27,230 nucleotides of DNA from Candidatus Omnitrophota bacterium (GTDB lineage Bacteria > Omnitrophota > Gorgyraeia > Gygaellales > Profunditerraquicolaceae), in contig JAQTZX010000001.1 in assembly GCA_028687525.1 (NCBI GenBank), positions 1-27,230 of the forward strand. The letters run 5' to 3'. Position 1 is the stretch's first letter, and each line of letters opens with the position of its first letter. Shown one piece after another: positions 16,585 to 25,412 of this stretch. A program made the position numbers and the translations under genes. The notes under the pieces are model-generated. The model did no database searches and was not told where the DNA came from. It worked only from the letters and a program-made list of their open reading frames with translations.

Positions 16585-16613
16585 TTGACTCCCTGTTTCT
16601 TATCGATTATAAT
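16585..16613 (+). promoter_or_regulatory. Strong sigma70-type promoter
   Basis: TTGACT (16585-16590), 17 nt, TATAAT (16608-16613), 36 nt before the ATG at 16649. It could drive the two small secreted genes and, by readthrough, the RND operon. Confidence 0.8.
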
Positions 16614-16648
16614 AAAACCGTTGTGATAGCCAAAAACGGAGGTGCGGG

Positions 16649-17080
16649 ATGTTCGTAAGAATGGTATTCGGGACTCTTATTTTCACTTCATTCCTGGGAT
16701 GTTCTTTTTTCCCTGCCCAAGCGGCGGGAGACCAGCCTGAGTTCTATGGGGAGATCGGCAGGCCCATCACAGTCAGCGGAGAGATCGCCCGGGTGAAAAT
16801 GACCAATTTCGCCAATAATCCCTGGATGGAAACCGTTCTCACTACCGCCCAGGGAGAAAAATACGTACTCATCGGCAAACCGGTGGAGGAACTCAATGCG
16901 TTAAAAGGAAAAAGCATTGTTACCGTTAACGGAGTGCTGAAACCTAAAATGAGCGTTAAAGGAGAGCTGATCAAGGTTATCAACCTGCAAAAGATCATTA
17001 AGACCGAAGCAGTCGCGGCTACAGAAGAAACCAAACCCGCGGAATCCGTTATCCCGGATAAAAAAGAAGGCGAAAAATGA
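16649..17080 (+). CDS. Small secreted OB-fold-like protein
   Basis: 143 residues. ATG 16649 has GGAGG 6 nt upstream. A signal sequence ends near PAQA-AG; FLGC is a weak lipobox, so a lipoprotein is less likely. Residues about 35-115 read as a five-strand OB-like barrel: ITVSGEIARVKM, a strand with METVLTTAQGEKYVLIG, a short helix (VEELNALKG), KSIVTVNGVLKP and ELIKVINLQKI. This layout matches periplasmic OB-fold proteins that bind small ligands or act as accessory factors. The C-terminus is a Lys/Glu/Pro tail. The next gene starts inside its stop codon (ATGA), indicating coupled translation. Confidence 0.8.
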   Translation: MFVRMVFGTLIFTSFLGCSFFPAQAAGDQPEFYGEIGRPITVSGEIARVKMTNFANNPWMETVLTTAQGEKYVLIGKPVEELNALKGKSIVTVNGVLKPKMSVKGELIKVINLQKIIKTEAVAATEETKPAESVIPDKKEGEK

Positions 17081-17859
17081 AAAAACACGCTTTAATCATC
17101 CCGGGGCTTCTAACGGCAACTCTGCTCTCGTTTTTTCCCCACGTCTATGCGCAAAAAGCGGCAGCAGCGGTTAAACAGCCCGAAATCATTACCGTACACG
17201 GGAGGCTGGAACTTGAAAAACACGGGGAAACCGACTGGCTAATCCTGCATTCAAAAGATGCGCAAACATACCTTATCAAAGGAAATCTGCGGGACACACT
17301 GAAAAAGATCTTTCTTGATCTGGGCACAAAAAATCTGGTACGAATCACCGGAAAGAAAAACGGTAAATACAATGTCTCCTGCAGCCGCCGGAGTTTCTAT
17401 GAAACCAACGACAAAGGTGAAAACGAACTGGTGACCAAGTCCCGGTGCTACCGCTATTATTATCTGGAAGCCGTCAAGATCGTTTCCAGCGAAATCTCCG
17501 AAGAGATCATGCCCGAATCTATACGGGACAGCAAACAAGAAGTCTTGTCCCAATCCGGGAGCCCTAATATTCCCAGGCCTATCGTAGGTGAGATACGCGG
17601 CACGATCAGCAATCTGAATATGACCTTGAAAAATCCGATAAAATCCGTTGAAATCAGCAATCTTGATGCCGGTGCCCCGCTCAAGAAAATACTTTTAATA
17701 CTCACCCCCGACACGCGGATACTCCAAAATGTCCCCAATGAAAACCCTATGCCCATGGATAACTCGGCGCTGGAGATCGGACAGGAAGTAACCGCGATGT
17801 ATCAGCGGGATGAGAATAAAGCTGAAGCTTTAAGCATTACGATCAATAAATTAAAATAG
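17077..17859 (+). CDS. Secreted protein with OB-like domain, function unknown
   Basis: 260 residues. It overlaps the previous gene by 4 nt (ATGA). Signal peptide ends at VYA-QK. Residues about 35-135 form a domain with the same layout as the previous protein (ITVHGRLELEKHG, then TYLIKGNLRDTLKKIF, NLVRITGKKNGKY, YYYLEAVKIV). A Ser-Cys-Ser-Arg-Arg loop and a second Cys could form a disulfide. Residues about 165-260 form another beta domain (GEIRGTISNLNMTL to GQEVTAMYQRDENKAEALSI), which resembles a DUF5666/OB-type barrel. So it may be a tandem barrel. It precedes the RND transporters and may be an accessory of them; this is inferred from position. Confidence 0.8.
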   Translation: MKKHALIIPGLLTATLLSFFPHVYAQKAAAAVKQPEIITVHGRLELEKHGETDWLILHSKDAQTYLIKGNLRDTLKKIFLDLGTKNLVRITGKKNGKYNVSCSRRSFYETNDKGENELVTKSRCYRYYYLEAVKIVSSEISEEIMPESIRDSKQEVLSQSGSPNIPRPIVGEIRGTISNLNMTLKNPIKSVEISNLDAGAPLKKILLILTPDTRILQNVPNENPMPMDNSALEIGQEVTAMYQRDENKAEALSITINKLK

Positions 17860-17881
17860 TACGTATCTTGCCGCATACAAT

Positions 17882-17937
17882 AAGGGGGTAGCCTGATAAC
17901 ATCCCGTAAAAGGATGTGAAAGGAATCCTCTTTTTTT
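17882..17937 (+). terminator. Hairpin plus T7 before the RND operon
   Basis: An inner 6-bp hairpin ACATCC/GGATGT (17899-17917) sits within a possible outer stem AAGGGG/CCTCTT, followed by seven T (17931-17937). It may be a terminator or an attenuator, because the RND start at 17961 is only 24 nt further and has no recognisable Shine-Dalgarno. Confidence 0.45.
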
Positions 17938-17960
17938 ATTTTACTATTACCGAATAAATC

Positions 17961-20900
17961 ATGAGCTTACCCCGCCTATCGATCAATAAACCGGTTACCA
18001 CCTTTATGGCTTTCGCGGGGATTATCCTTTTAGGATATATCTCCCTGTCCAAGCTTCCTTTGGCGCTGTTTCCCACCATAACTTACCCCCAAATAACCGT
18101 TGTTACCTCCTACGAAAATGCCGCGCCGGAAGAAATCGAGAGCCTGATAACCAAAATCATCGAAGAAGCTACCGGTACCGTAAATAACGTGAAAAGGATA
18201 TCCTCTATATCGAAAGAGGGGCTTTCTTTGGTCATGGTTGAATTCAACTGGGGAACGAACATGGATTTTGCCGCCCTGAACGTGCGCGAAAAGATAGATC
18301 TGGTCAAAGAAAAGCTTCCGCGCGAAGCCCAGGAGCCTATTGTCATGAAATATAACCCTTTTGACCTGCCTATCATGAACCTCGCGGTAACCGGGCCCCT
18401 GTCTGCGCTTGAATTACGGGAAATCTCGCGTAAATACATTAAAGACGCCATTGAAAAAATAGAGGGGGTCGCTTCCGCCACCATCAGCGGCGGCGATGAA
18501 CGGGAGATCCTGGTCGAAATAGACCAGCCTCGTTTGCGCGCTTCGCAGATATCCATCGTTTCGGTAGTGGACAGCCTGAAAGCGGCGAACATGAATTATC
18601 CCGCCGGAACCCTGAAAGAAAGCTTCTATGAATACCTCATCCGGACCATGGGAGAATACCAGAAGGTCGGAGAGATCCAGGAAACCCCCACCGCATTGGA
18701 CATTCCGGAAGAAAACGCGAAAACCCAGCAGGAGAAAGAGGAAAAAGAAAAACAAAGCAGAAGGCTGGTATTCCTGAAAGACATCGCCAAGACCAAAGAC
18801 ACGGTAAAAGAAAAAACAAGCATTGCGCGCTACAACGGAAAAGACAGCGTCTCTCTGGTCATAAGAAAACAATCCGGGGCAAACACCATTAATGTGGTCC
18901 GGGGCATAAAAAAAGAAATCGACAAAATACTCGCGGAAAAACTGCCCAAAGGGGTCAAAATCCAAGCAACCTATGACCAATCGCAATTTATCCAGGAAGC
19001 GATCGGGAATGTCCGCGATGCCGCGGTGCAAGGAGGCATCTTATCTTTCATTGTATTATTCCTATTCCTTTGGGAATTAAAATCTTCGCTTATCATCATG
19101 ACCGCGATTCCCGTTTGTATCGCCGCCACAACCATGCTGATGTATTTCAGCAAGATCGACCTCAACGTAATGTCTTTGGGCGGCCTGGCCATGGGCGTAG
19201 GCATGGTAGTGGATAGCGCCAACATCGTCATTGAAAACATTACCCGTTACCGGCAGCAGCTTAACAAAAGCTTCAAAGATTCCATTGTTGAAGGCGCCGA
19301 CGAAATGTTCCCCGCCATTGTCGGCTCAACTCTGACTAATATCGCGGTATTCCTGCCGTTTGCCTTCGTCATCGGGATAGCCGGGCAGATATTTAAGCAA
19401 TTGTCTTTTACGATTTCTTTCTCTCTCGTTGCCTCGATATTGGTGGCGGTATCCCTGGTTCCGGCGCTGGTCAGCGTATGGGGTGAAAGCAAAAATCAGA
19501 AATGGATCACGGCTAAAGTCGACCGCGCTACCGAAAAAATCACCGGCAGGTTCAAACAATTTGTAGATATCCTGCTTCAGAGACGGAATACCGTCATCAG
19601 CATCATAACCATCATTTTTGTGATGAGCGTCTTTTTACTCTTTACCATGGAACGCCAGTTTCTTCCGCGGGTGGACCAGCGGCAATTCATTATCAAAGTC
19701 GACCTCCCTCCCGGTTCCCGGCTGGAAACCACCGATTCGGCAGTAAGAAAAGTAGAACGTTTACTGCTCGAAATTCCCGAAACCAAGGACGTTACCGTCA
19801 ATATCGGATCCAGTGAAGAAAAGGTTTCCGCCCAGGAAACCGCTTTGCAAACCCTGGGAACCCACCAGGCCCAGATTATGATCAACCTCAAGAAAAAATC
19901 AAAAAAAGAAGGCATCACCCGTTCCACCGAAGATGTCATCCAGATATTGAAAACCGGTCTGGACAAAGAAAACATGCAGGGAGCCGAAATAGAATATGTG
20001 GCGCAGGAAAATTCCCTCGGGGCATCTCTGACGGCGAATGCGCCGGTTGTCGTGGAAATCAAGGGCCCCGATCTTAACACATTGACGGAAATTTCCGCGT
20101 ATATTCAATCCCGTGTAAAAAAAATACCCGGGACCTACGGCATCAAAACCAACATGCCTCAACCCAGCCCGGAAACCAAACTGCACATACTTAAAGATCG
20201 GGCTTCTCTCTACGGACTTTCCGTGCAGGATATCGCGGTCACCGCGCAAGTGGCCTTAAAAGGTTATGTTGCCACAAAATTTAAAGACAAGGCTTCTCAG
20301 GAAGACATCGATATCAAAGTACGCCTGCGTACGCAAGACAGGGAAGATTTAAGCAATCTACGCAGACTGCTTATTCATTCTCCATTAGGAATGGATATTT
20401 TTATGTCCGAAGTCGCCTATCTGACCAAGGGGGTCGGCCCCACGGAAATCAAGCGCACGGATCAACAACGGAGCATCATGGTCACCGCGAACAGCTATCA
20501 GCGCAGCCTCGGCCAGACCATAAAAGAAGTATCCGCGCTCACCGGCGCCGTAAGAACAAAACTACCCAAAGATTACTCGCTTGAGATGGCCGGAGAACAA
20601 CAGAGAATGCAGGAATCGTTTTCCAGCCTGATATTCGCGCTCATCCTGGCCTTCACCCTGGTTTACATGATTATGGCCGCAGAATTCGAATCACTATGGC
20701 AGCCCCTTCTTATCATGTTTACCATCCCTCTTTCTCTGATCGGGGTGGCACTCATTCTTTTCATTACCCGCACGCCGTTAAGCGTTGTCGCTTATTTAGG
20801 GATCATAATGTTAGGGGGCATCGCGGTCAATAACGGAATTGTTCTCATTGAATTTGTGAACAACCTGCGCGCGAAAGGATATTCTCCTTATGACGCGGCC

Positions 20901-22040
20901 CTGGAAGCGAGTAAAACGCGCTTGCGGCCCATCTTAATGACCTCTTTGACAACTATTTTAGGCCTTGTCCCTCTGGCTTTTGGTATCGGAGAAGGAGCGG
21001 AACTTCAGGCGCCTTTGGCGCTGACGGTCATGGGAGGACTAACATCCGCGGCTTTTCTTACTCTTGTTTTTATCCCCGCTCTCTACATTAATATTTGCGA
21101 AGTGTTTGAACGCAAAAGCACAGCTCTTCCGTCGTCAGAAGTTCCTTTATCTCCCCAGGAAATTAAAATCGGGATGGAAGTCACTCCGCAGGCAAGAGAA
21201 CACAGGGAGCATGCGCCGGAAGGATTTATCCGGGAATCATTTCCTTTTGCCCCGGTCAAACGAAAAACAACCGGACCCGCTATACTTGAGGTAAACTTAC
21301 CGGGACATTCTACTCCCGAGCCTAAACCGGAAACGCTTCCCGAGGTAAAACTTCCCGAACCGGCGACCCAAGAGGAAAATCATGAACCCGGGACTCCGCA
21401 GGCTCCGGCAATCGAACCGGGATTACCGGCACAGGAACCGCTGACCGGGCCTCAACCGGAAACGTTTCCCGAGGTAAAGCTTCCCGAACCGGCGACCCAA
21501 GAGGAAAATCATGAACCCGGGACTCCGCAGGCTCCGGCAATCGAACCGGGATTACCGGCACAGGAACCGCTGACCGAACCTCAACCGGAAACGCTTCCCG
21601 AGGTAAAGCTTCCCGAACCGGCGACCCAAGAAGAGAATCATGAACCCGGGACTCCGCAGGCTCCGGCAATCGAACCGGGATTACCGGCACAGGAACCGCT
21701 GACCGAACCTCAACCGGAGATACTTCCCGAACCGGCGATCCAAGAGGAGAATCATGAGCAAAAAACGCTCCCGACTCCGAGGCCGGAACAGCAATCCGCA
21801 ACTCCGGTACAACCGGCTTTCGGAACAGAACAAAAATCGGAATCAGAACTCAATCCGCGCCAAAAAGATATCCTCGAGAAACTAAAAACCCTGAAGAAAA
21901 TCACGCGTAAAGACTACGCCCGGATGTGCAATATTTCCATACCCACAGCCGCCCGGGATCTAAAAGAAATGGTGGACAAAAAACTACTCCAGCCTCAAGG
22001 GCCTCTGGGGCCCGGACGCTGGTATGAATTAACCTCATGA
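17961..22040 (+). CDS. RND (AcrB/HAE-type) transporter with C-terminal winged-helix DNA-binding domain
   Basis: 1359 residues, about 310 longer than a usual RND pump. Residues 1 to about 1045 form a complete RND protomer: TM1 near 12-30, periplasmic porter/docking halves, TM2-6, the TM4 motif GVGMVVDSANIVIENI (Asp418, with Ser419 where AcrB has a second Asp), TM7-12, and TM10 GGIAVNNGIVLIEF (Asn957 where AcrB has Lys). The chain then runs into the cytoplasm: about 1124-1252 are three exact-period 43-residue Pro/Glu repeats plus a partial fourth, and about 1297-1359 form a winged helix (LNPRQKDILEKLK, then recognition helix ISIPTAARDLKEMVDK, wing GPLGPGRWYELT). This domain resembles DeoR/Fic-associated HTHs. 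The frame is uninterrupted. It overlaps the next RND gene by 4 nt. Confidence 0.93.
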   Translation: MSLPRLSINKPVTTFMAFAGIILLGYISLSKLPLALFPTITYPQITVVTSYENAAPEEIESLITKIIEEATGTVNNVKRISSISKEGLSLVMVEFNWGTNMDFAALNVREKIDLVKEKLPREAQEPIVMKYNPFDLPIMNLAVTGPLSALELREISRKYIKDAIEKIEGVASATISGGDEREILVEIDQPRLRASQISIVSVVDSLKAANMNYPAGTLKESFYEYLIRTMGEYQKVGEIQETPTALDIPEENAKTQQEKEEKEKQSRRLVFLKDIAKTKDTVKEKTSIARYNGKDSVSLVIRKQSGANTINVVRGIKKEIDKILAEKLPKGVKIQATYDQSQFIQEAIGNVRDAAVQGGILSFIVLFLFLWELKSSLIIMTAIPVCIAATTMLMYFSKIDLNVMSLGGLAMGVGMVVDSANIVIENITRYRQQLNKSFKDSIVEGADEMFPAIVGSTLTNIAVFLPFAFVIGIAGQIFKQLSFTISFSLVASILVAVSLVPALVSVWGESKNQKWITAKVDRATEKITGRFKQFVDILLQRRNTVISIITIIFVMSVFLLFTMERQFLPRVDQRQFIIKVDLPPGSRLETTDSAVRKVERLLLEIPETKDVTVNIGSSEEKVSAQETALQTLGTHQAQIMINLKKKSKKEGITRSTEDVIQILKTGLDKENMQGAEIEYVAQENSLGASLTANAPVVVEIKGPDLNTLTEISAYIQSRVKKIPGTYGIKTNMPQPSPETKLHILKDRASLYGLSVQDIAVTAQVALKGYVATKFKDKASQEDIDIKVRLRTQDREDLSNLRRLLIHSPLGMDIFMSEVAYLTKGVGPTEIKRTDQQRSIMVTANSYQRSLGQTIKEVSALTGAVRTKLPKDYSLEMAGEQQRMQESFSSLIFALILAFTLVYMIMAAEFESLWQPLLIMFTIPLSLIGVALILFITRTPLSVVAYLGIIMLGGIAVNNGIVLIEFVNNLRAKGYSPYDAALEASKTRLRPILMTSLTTILGLVPLAFGIGEGAELQAPLALTVMGGLTSAAFLTLVFIPALYINICEVFERKSTALPSSEVPLSPQEIKIGMEVTPQAREHREHAPEGFIRESFPFAPVKRKTTGPAILEVNLPGHSTPEPKPETLPEVKLPEPATQEENHEPGTPQAPAIEPGLPAQEPLTGPQPETFPEVKLPEPATQEENHEPGTPQAPAIEPGLPAQEPLTEPQPETLPEVKLPEPATQEENHEPGTPQAPAIEPGLPAQEPLTEPQPEILPEPAIQEENHEQKTLPTPRPEQQSATPVQPAFGTEQKSESELNPRQKDILEKLKTLKKITRKDYARMCNISIPTAARDLKEMVDKKLLQPQGPLGPGRWYELTS
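21330..21770 (+). repeat. 129-bp tandem repeats encoding a Pro/Glu linker
   Basis: Units begin at 21330, 21459 and 21588 with exact 129-bp spacing, and a partial degenerate unit starts at 21717 (lacking EVKLP). Each full unit encodes 43 residues containing LPEPATQEENHEPGTPQAP. The near-identity of copies suggests recent expansion. The linker joins the membrane domain to the winged helix. Confidence 0.92.
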
Positions 22041-25000
22041 ATATAGCCGGCCTTTCAGCACGTCGCCCCATAGGCGTCTCCATGCTATTTATCGGCATTA
22101 TCATTATCGGCGTCATCGCTTTTGCCCTGCTGCCCGTAGAAATGATGCCCAACATCAGCTTCGGCGACATTACCATTAATATCGACGTGCGCGGCGGCAT
22201 ACCGGCTTCAGAGGTTGAAAAACGCATTGCCAAGCCGGTCGAAGAAGCCGTGGGCAGTGCCGGTAATTTAAAAAATATCCTGGCTATCTCCAAAGAAGGC
22301 AACGCAACCATTATCCTCGAATTCCAGCCCGGCACGAATATGGAATTCGCGGCCTTGGACGTACGCGAAAAATTCAACCGCGTCAAAAACAAACTTCCCC
22401 CCGAAATCGAAAAACCCATTATCGCCAAATACGAATACATGGATGTCCCGATCATGATCATCGCGGTCACCAGCAAATTCCGCACCCCGGAAGAAATCCG
22501 CAAGATCGTAGATGAAAAAATAAAAGACCGTATCCAGCGGATCGAAGGGGTGGCGCGCGCGGAAATAACCGGCGGACGGGAAGGGAAAATAATAATCGAG
22601 GTCGACCAGCGCAAACTGCAGTCATACGGGCTGTCCATTAACCGGCTGGTCAGCATCATAAACGTCAACAACATCAACCTTTTGGCCGGAGAAGTAAAAC
22701 GAAGCCGGGATAAATACCTGGTCAGGACTATGGGGGAATTCGAGAGCCTGCAGGAAATAGGAGAACTGGCAATCGCGACCACGAAAGAAGGTTCGGTTAT
22801 CCGGGTCAAAGACGTATCCAAGGTAAAAGATTCCTACCTGGATCCGGTTGACTACGCGCGCCTGAACGCACAGCCGGTCGTTTCGATCTATATACAGAAA
22901 GAATCGACCGCCAACACCGTCAATATCGCCAAATTGATCCGTAAAGAACTGAAGAAGCTGGAAGAATCTCTTGATACCGATATAGAGATAACCCCGACTT
23001 TCAATCAGGCGGAGGTCATCGAGGCGGCGGTCAATCAGGTCAAGGCCGCCCTCTGGCAGGGAGCGCTCCTGTCATCGGCAGTGCTTTTTTTGTTCCTCCG
23101 GGATATCCGCCTGGTAAATATCATCGCCGTATCCATCCCCTTAGCGGTACTCGCAACATTTTCCTGCATGTACGCCAGCAAGCTTACCATCAACGTCATG
23201 ACCTTGAGCGGCCTTGCCCTGGGAGTAGGAATGCTGGTGGATAACTCCATCGTGGTTTTGGACAATATCTTTAAAAAACGGGACGAATTCCTCACAGACA
23301 AAACAAAGCTTGCCGACGCCCTCATAAACCCCCGGCTGATGAATACGACGGTCAAACAACTGGCGATCGAAGGCTCGGAAGAAATGTTTCTGGCTATCAT
23401 CGCCTCAACGCTCACCAACATCATTGTTTTTATCCCTCTTTTGTTTATCAATCCGGAAACAAAATTGCTTTACGGGGGAATCGCCCTGACCATCACTTTC
23501 TCTCTTCTCGCATCCCTGCTGACGGCAATAGCCATCGTCCCCATGGCCATGTCACGGTTCAAATTCACTTTTCCTAAAAAACAGAAAGAGGAAATCCTTA
23601 TCGCAAAAATCGCACAGACGGCAAGCACTGCTCCGGAGCCGGAAAAAACAACCTCTCCCCGGGAAGATGCCGCACTTTCCGCATCCGAATCTATTCACCG
23701 GGCCGCGCCTGAACCGCCTAAGCGTTTCATAATTTCCTTTGCCTCTTTTTATAAAGGACTCGTCTCGATTGTCCTGTCACTGCGGTATTTAGTAATTATT
23801 CTCGCCCTCCTGCTCTTTGCACGGATAGTCAAAGAAGCGAAAACTCTGGAGAAAGAATTTATCGGCATAGCCGAACAGAACAAATTCACTATTTTTATCG
23901 AATTGCCGACCGGTACCAAGCTGGATGTTTCCGACCGCATCGTAAAAAAAGTCGAGGAGATCACCAAGCGCGTCCCCGAGATAAAAAACGCGACCGCGAA
24001 AGTCGAACCCTGGTCAAGCAAGTTATATGTGGAACTAAAACCCCTGAACAAACGCAAACGCACAACTGCGGAGATCATCAACGGCATGCGCCCCTTGACG
24101 GAAAAAATCGAGCCCGCTTTTATCTATTACGAGGAGCCGGAAGAAGTCGGGACCAAAGAAATTATTGTAGAGCTTTACGGGCTCGATTATGACAAGTTAA
24201 AAAGCCTTGCCGTACAGTCCGCGCAAAGACTGCAGACTATCCCTAAATTCACCGACGTTAAAATACGCATGCGCGAAGGGCGGCCCGAATGGCAGTTGTA
24301 CATAGACAAGCGGGAGGCGGCGTTATTCGGGCTGACCGTGGAAGACATCTCCCTGGCCCTGCATACGCATATGCGCGGGCTGGTAGCCACCCGCTTTCGG
24401 GGAGACCCCAAAGAAGCTCCGTTCGTGCGACTCCGGGAACCGCTTCCATACCGATTATCCCTTTTCGCCCCGGAAACCCCGGGAGAGGTCCCGGCCTCGG
24501 CAATAAACATTTCAAAAGAGGATCCGGGAAGTAAATCGGATTCCGAGGCAAAAGAAGTGGAAACCATCGTCCGGCTCGAAGAACAATACCGCCAGTCCAT
24601 AGACGATTTGCGCCGGATAAGCCTGGTCACGCCCGACGGACTACAGATATATCTTTTCCAGATCACCAAATTCAACTACGATATCGGCCCCAGCGAGATC
24701 TGGCGCAAGAATAAATCCCGTATGGTACAGGTAAGCGCCAACACCGGGGGGGTCGCGCTGGGCACGGCGGCTGAAAATGTAAAAAAGGTACTCAAAGATC
24801 TTCCCCTGCCCAAAGATTATTTTTGGCAAATCGGCGGCAACTATGATAAAATGATTTTAAACGAACAAGAACTGCAATCGGCATTGACATTAAGCGTTAT
24901 CTTTGTCTATATGGTGCTGGCGTGCCTTTTCGAATCTTTCATCCAGCCCTTCATTATCCTGGTCACCGTCCCTCTGGGTGCGATAGGGGCGATCACCGCC

Positions 25001-25387
25001 CTGATTTGGACGCACAAAGCGGTCGGATTAGGAGTGCTTATGGGCGCGATCATGTTAGGAGGAATCGTGGTCAATAACGCGATAGTACTTATTGACCGCA
25101 TAAACTTCCTGCGGGCAAAACCGGGAACCGGGCATGACACCAGAAAAGGTACACGCAGCGCGGTTATCATTGCGGCTTATGACCGATTACGGCCGATTAT
25201 GATGACTTCTCTTACCACCATCCTGGGACTTATACCTCTGGCCCTGGATAAAAGCGAATCTTCCAATCTCTGGTCGCCGCTTGCCATCACCATGATCGGA
25301 GGAATGACCGTTTCCACGTTTTTGACGCTTTTTATCATCCCGTGTGTTTATATGATCACCAGGGATTTTACCTGGATAAAAAAATAG
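22037..25387 (+). CDS. RND (HAE-type) efflux transporter, second subunit
   Basis: 1116 residues. The start ATG lies in the ATGA overlap with the preceding gene. Typical RND layout: TM1 at about 12-30 (GVSMLFIGIIIIGVIAFALL), porter domains, TM4 GLALGVGMLVDNSIVVLDNI with Asp402-Asn403, a charged cytoplasmic insert between TM6 and TM7 (about 515-565, Pro/Glu-rich), TM7-12, and TM10 GGIVVNNAIVLID with Asn1013-Asn1014. A periplasmic insert of about 55 residues lies near 795-850. Two different RND protomers in tandem suggest a heterotrimer as in MdtBC, or two pumps sharing one adaptor. It has no C-terminal extension, unlike its partner. Substrate cannot be predicted from sequence. Confidence 0.92.
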   Translation: MNIAGLSARRPIGVSMLFIGIIIIGVIAFALLPVEMMPNISFGDITINIDVRGGIPASEVEKRIAKPVEEAVGSAGNLKNILAISKEGNATIILEFQPGTNMEFAALDVREKFNRVKNKLPPEIEKPIIAKYEYMDVPIMIIAVTSKFRTPEEIRKIVDEKIKDRIQRIEGVARAEITGGREGKIIIEVDQRKLQSYGLSINRLVSIINVNNINLLAGEVKRSRDKYLVRTMGEFESLQEIGELAIATTKEGSVIRVKDVSKVKDSYLDPVDYARLNAQPVVSIYIQKESTANTVNIAKLIRKELKKLEESLDTDIEITPTFNQAEVIEAAVNQVKAALWQGALLSSAVLFLFLRDIRLVNIIAVSIPLAVLATFSCMYASKLTINVMTLSGLALGVGMLVDNSIVVLDNIFKKRDEFLTDKTKLADALINPRLMNTTVKQLAIEGSEEMFLAIIASTLTNIIVFIPLLFINPETKLLYGGIALTITFSLLASLLTAIAIVPMAMSRFKFTFPKKQKEEILIAKIAQTASTAPEPEKTTSPREDAALSASESIHRAAPEPPKRFIISFASFYKGLVSIVLSLRYLVIILALLLFARIVKEAKTLEKEFIGIAEQNKFTIFIELPTGTKLDVSDRIVKKVEEITKRVPEIKNATAKVEPWSSKLYVELKPLNKRKRTTAEIINGMRPLTEKIEPAFIYYEEPEEVGTKEIIVELYGLDYDKLKSLAVQSAQRLQTIPKFTDVKIRMREGRPEWQLYIDKREAALFGLTVEDISLALHTHMRGLVATRFRGDPKEAPFVRLREPLPYRLSLFAPETPGEVPASAINISKEDPGSKSDSEAKEVETIVRLEEQYRQSIDDLRRISLVTPDGLQIYLFQITKFNYDIGPSEIWRKNKSRMVQVSANTGGVALGTAAENVKKVLKDLPLPKDYFWQIGGNYDKMILNEQELQSALTLSVIFVYMVLACLFESFIQPFIILVTVPLGAIGAITALIWTHKAVGLGVLMGAIMLGGIVVNNAIVLIDRINFLRAKPGTGHDTRKGTRSAVIIAAYDRLRPIMMTSLTTILGLIPLALDKSESSNLWSPLAITMIGGMTVSTFLTLFIIPCVYMITRDFTWIKK

Positions 25388-25412
25388 ATACGGGTGCAAT
25401 TATGGAGGCAAA

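Noticed and set aside
18414..19031. 205-codon minus-strand frame opposite the first RND gene
   Set aside because: Phe/Asp-rich translation typical of antisense to membrane-protein codons; no supporting signals.
21330..21770. Regular repeats that could suggest a CRISPR array
   Set aside because: The units are contiguous, 129 bp, in frame with the RND gene and have no spacers.
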